Shown in pieces: positions 6,840 to 8,405 of a stretch of 8,405 bases of DNA. The notes beneath the pieces are model-generated. The model was not told the origin of the DNA. It worked only from the letters and a program-made list of their open reading frames with translations, and searched no databases. The stretch lies in NCBI GenBank assembly GCA_002309425.1, contig DBXD01000030.1, positions 1 to 8,405 on the forward strand, written 5' to 3'. Position 1 is the first letter of the stretch. Every line of letters starts with the position of its first letter. A program made the position numbers and the translations under genes. The stretch is from Cyanobacteria bacterium UBA1221 (GTDB lineage Bacteria > Cyanobacteriota > Vampirovibrionia > Gastranaerophilales > Gastranaerophilaceae).

Positions 6840-7940
6840 ATGAAAATATTAGTCGGAATGTCAGGCGGTGTAGATTCTTCGGTTACTGCATTAATGTTAA
6901 AGGAGCAGGGACATGAAGTTATCGGAGCGACTATGGCTATCTGGGGTAATACGGGAGTCCACAAACGTATTCAGGAAAAATTAAATAAAATTTCCTCTGA
7001 CAAAAAGCCTACACATGGCGCATGTTATGGCCCCGATGAAAAAGAAGATATCGAAGAAGCAAGAAAAATTGCCGAAAATATCGGTATTCCTTTTTACGTT
7101 TTTGACTGTGCCGAACAGTATGAAAGAATTGTGCTGGATAATTTTAAAAAAGAATATCTTGACGGCAGGACTCCGAACCCTTGTATATGGTGTAACAGTC
7201 TTATAAAATTTGATGTGTTTCCAAAATTAGCTCTTGCAAATGGGATAAATTTTGATAAATTTGCAACAGGTCATTATGCAAGAATTGAAAAAGAAGGCGA
7301 CAGATATCTCTTAAAAAGAGGTTTAAATGACGGAAAAGATCAGTCTTACTTTTTATACCGTTTAAAGCAGGAGCAGCTTGAAAAAATAATGCTTCCTCTG
7401 GGAACCTTTAAAAAAGAAGAAATTCGTGAAATAGCTGAAAAACACGGGCTGAAAGTTGCGGATAAGCCTGACAGTCAGGATTTCTATGAAGGAGATTACA
7501 ACGAACTTCTGGAAGTAAAGCCTAAAAAGGGTAATATAGTTGATAAATCAGGAAAAATCCTCGGTACGCACGAGGGTATTTGGAACTACACAATAGGTCA
7601 GAGGAAAGGGCTTGGTATTTCGGCATCGGAACCGTTGTATGTTTTGGAATTGAGAAAAGATACTAACGAAGTTGTTGTCGGCGGAAAAGACGATACAATG
7701 AAGGATAGTTTGATTGCAACAAAATTAAACTGGATACCGTTTGATAATTTGTCCGAAAAGAAATTATGCCTGGCGAAAATTCGTTCTACTCAAAATCCGA
7801 CACCGGTCGAAATTACTCCGCTGGAAAACGGTAATGTTCTTGTAAAATTTGAAGATATGCAAAAATCCATCGCAATAGGACAGTCGGTTGTATTTTATGA
7901 TGGTGATATTGTTCTTGGCGGCGGGATAATAGATGCGTAA
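6840..7940 (+). CDS. mnmA: tRNA-specific 2-thiouridylase MnmA, variant lacking the second catalytic Cys
   Basis: MnmA activates U34 of tRNA Lys, Glu and Gln with ATP and replaces the C2 oxygen by sulfur. The 366-residue protein shows the PP-loop GMSGGVDSSV (6-15), ACYGPDEKEDI (61-71), TPNPCIWCNSLIKF (111-124), FATGHYARI (141-149), KDQSYFLYRL (166-175), and a C-terminal part with GTHEGIWNYTIGQRKGLGI (242-260) that precedes the usual beta-barrel. C118 matches E. coli Cys102, and C115 adds a CxxC. In E. coli-type MnmA the second catalytic cysteine (Cys199) lies in DSTGICF; the aligned stretch here is DSQDFYE (211-217), with Tyr216 in its place. The other cysteines are C62, C90 and one near the C-terminal domain (KKLCLAK). 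The protein otherwise looks intact, so this is more likely a natural variant subfamily than decay. The start is set by a strong Shine-Dalgarno site. secA follows on the same strand but has its own promoter. Confidence 0.97.
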   Translation: MKILVGMSGGVDSSVTALMLKEQGHEVIGATMAIWGNTGVHKRIQEKLNKISSDKKPTHGACYGPDEKEDIEEARKIAENIGIPFYVFDCAEQYERIVLDNFKKEYLDGRTPNPCIWCNSLIKFDVFPKLALANGINFDKFATGHYARIEKEGDRYLLKRGLNDGKDQSYFLYRLKQEQLEKIMLPLGTFKKEEIREIAEKHGLKVADKPDSQDFYEGDYNELLEVKPKKGNIVDKSGKILGTHEGIWNYTIGQRKGLGISASEPLYVLELRKDTNEVVVGGKDDTMKDSLIATKLNWIPFDNLSEKKLCLAKIRSTQNPTPVEITPLENGNVLVKFEDMQKSIAIGQSVVFYDGDIVLGGGIIDA

Positions 7941-7968
7941 AATAAACCATTAATATTTCCTTAAGATA

Positions 7969-7997
7969 CTGAAAAATATTTATGTCCATGGTAAAAT
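7969..7997 (+). promoter_or_regulatory. Promoter of secA (-35 CTGAAA, extended -10 TGGTAAAAT)
   Basis: CTGAAA (7969-7974, 4 of 6 consensus) is followed after a 17-base spacer by TAAAAT (7992-7997, 5 of 6) with an extended TGG just before it. The predicted start near 8004 gives a leader of about 34 bases containing the secA Shine-Dalgarno site. This is the most complete sigma-70-type promoter in the window, and it implies that secA can be transcribed independently of mnmA. Confidence 0.6.
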
Positions 7998-8019
7998 ATC
8001 CTTATAGATTACCAAATTT

Positions 8020-8027
8020 GGAGAGGA
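8020..8027 (+). promoter_or_regulatory. Shine-Dalgarno site of secA
   Basis: GGAGAGGA ends 10 bases before the ATG at 8038. It selects that ATG over the in-frame ATG at 8053, which would be 25 bases away. Confidence 0.75.
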
Positions 8028-8037
8028 CAATTTAATA

Positions 8038-8405
8038 ATGATAAGTTTATTAATGAAATTACTGGGTGATCCCAATGACAGAAAAATCAAAAGTATCATG
8101 GGGATTATTGACCATATAAATGCTTTGGAACCGCAGTTTGCAGAAATGACAGATGCCGAATTAAGGGCGAAAACTGATGAGTTTAAGGAAATTCTTGCTA
8201 AGCGTCCTACTTCAATAGATTTTAAAACTGATTTAAAACTGGAAAAAGAGGCGCTGGATAAAATTTTACCCGAAGCGTTTGCAACTGTCCGTGAGGCCGG
8301 CAAGAGAGTGCTTAACATGCGCCATTTTGACGTACAGTTAATAGGCGGTTATTTTTTGCATAACGGACATATTGCCGAGATGAGAACCGGTGAAGGTAAA
8401 ACTCT
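8038..8405 (+). CDS. secA: Protein translocase subunit SecA, N-terminal 122 residues (runs off right edge)
   Basis: SecA is the ATPase motor that pushes preproteins through the SecYEG channel. The frame is open from the ATG to the window end. The N-terminus carries LLGDPNDRKIK (8-18), which resembles cyanobacterial SecA, then INALEPQFAEMTDAELRAKT (27-46), the family's LSDEELRAKT region. It continues with AFATVREAGKRVL, MRHFDVQLIGGYFLH, IAEMRTGEGKT and a final partial codon. The last block is the Walker A nucleotide-binding motif. All expected motifs up to the break are present and in order. A full-length protein would need several hundred more residues beyond the edge. Confidence 0.97.
   Translation, partial: MISLLMKLLGDPNDRKIKSIMGIIDHINALEPQFAEMTDAELRAKTDEFKEILAKRPTSIDFKTDLKLEKEALDKILPEAFATVREAGKRVLNMRHFDVQLIGGYFLHNGHIAEMRTGEGKT

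Noticed and set aside
1..8405. CRISPR arrays, insertion sequences, phage genes, tRNA or rRNA genes, riboswitches and defence or toxin-antitoxin modules.
   Set aside because: No direct repeats with spacers, transposase or phage motifs, cloverleaf or conserved leader structures were seen; all intergenic gaps are under 130 bases.

Overview
The window is an AT-rich bacterial chromosomal segment with tightly packed genes. Several proteins look cyanobacterial in sequence style: MnmG has a GGPAKS variant after its CNPAIGG motif, and SecA begins with an LLGDPNDRK block. Two other proteins resemble, from memory, families seen in the non-photosynthetic sister lineage of Cyanobacteria (Melainabacteria/Vampirovibrionia, gut order Gastranaerophilales): one starting MGLAASQAKLL and one with a short VSFGNNP motif near its N-terminus. 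That assignment is an inference from protein style, not a database result.

Layout. Positions 1-1328 (minus) hold the 5' part of a large, uncharacterised, acidic protein gene that runs off the left edge. Upstream of it on the same strand are ribF (1395-2300) and a 5'-nucleotidase/UshA-like metallophosphatase (2350-3921), so 1-3921 is one minus-strand block. A 127-base divergent intergenic region then leads to mnmG (4049-5932, plus). A small orphan gene with a degenerate protein-kinase-like pattern (5936-6721, minus) converges on mnmG with only 3 bases between the stop codons. A 118-base divergent region leads to mnmA (6840-7940, plus). After 97 bases comes the start of secA (8038 to the right edge), cut just after its Walker A motif.

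How the genes work together. MnmG and MnmA modify the same wobble uridine (U34) of tRNAs for Lys, Glu and Gln: MnmG with MnmE at carbon 5, and MnmA by 2-thiolation. MnmG is an FAD enzyme and RibF makes FAD, a plausible but loose link. SecA is the motor of Sec protein export. I see no defence system, CRISPR array, mobile element, tRNA or rRNA.

The points most worth a second look are these. (1) MnmA has Tyr where the second catalytic cysteine normally sits. (2) Three genes share a -10-like hexamer ending exactly 6 bases before the ATG and lack a Shine-Dalgarno site, suggesting leaderless mRNAs; the other four genes have clear Shine-Dalgarno sites. (3) There is an orphan kinase-like protein. (4) The large N-terminal-conserved protein at the left edge has no recognisable signal peptide.
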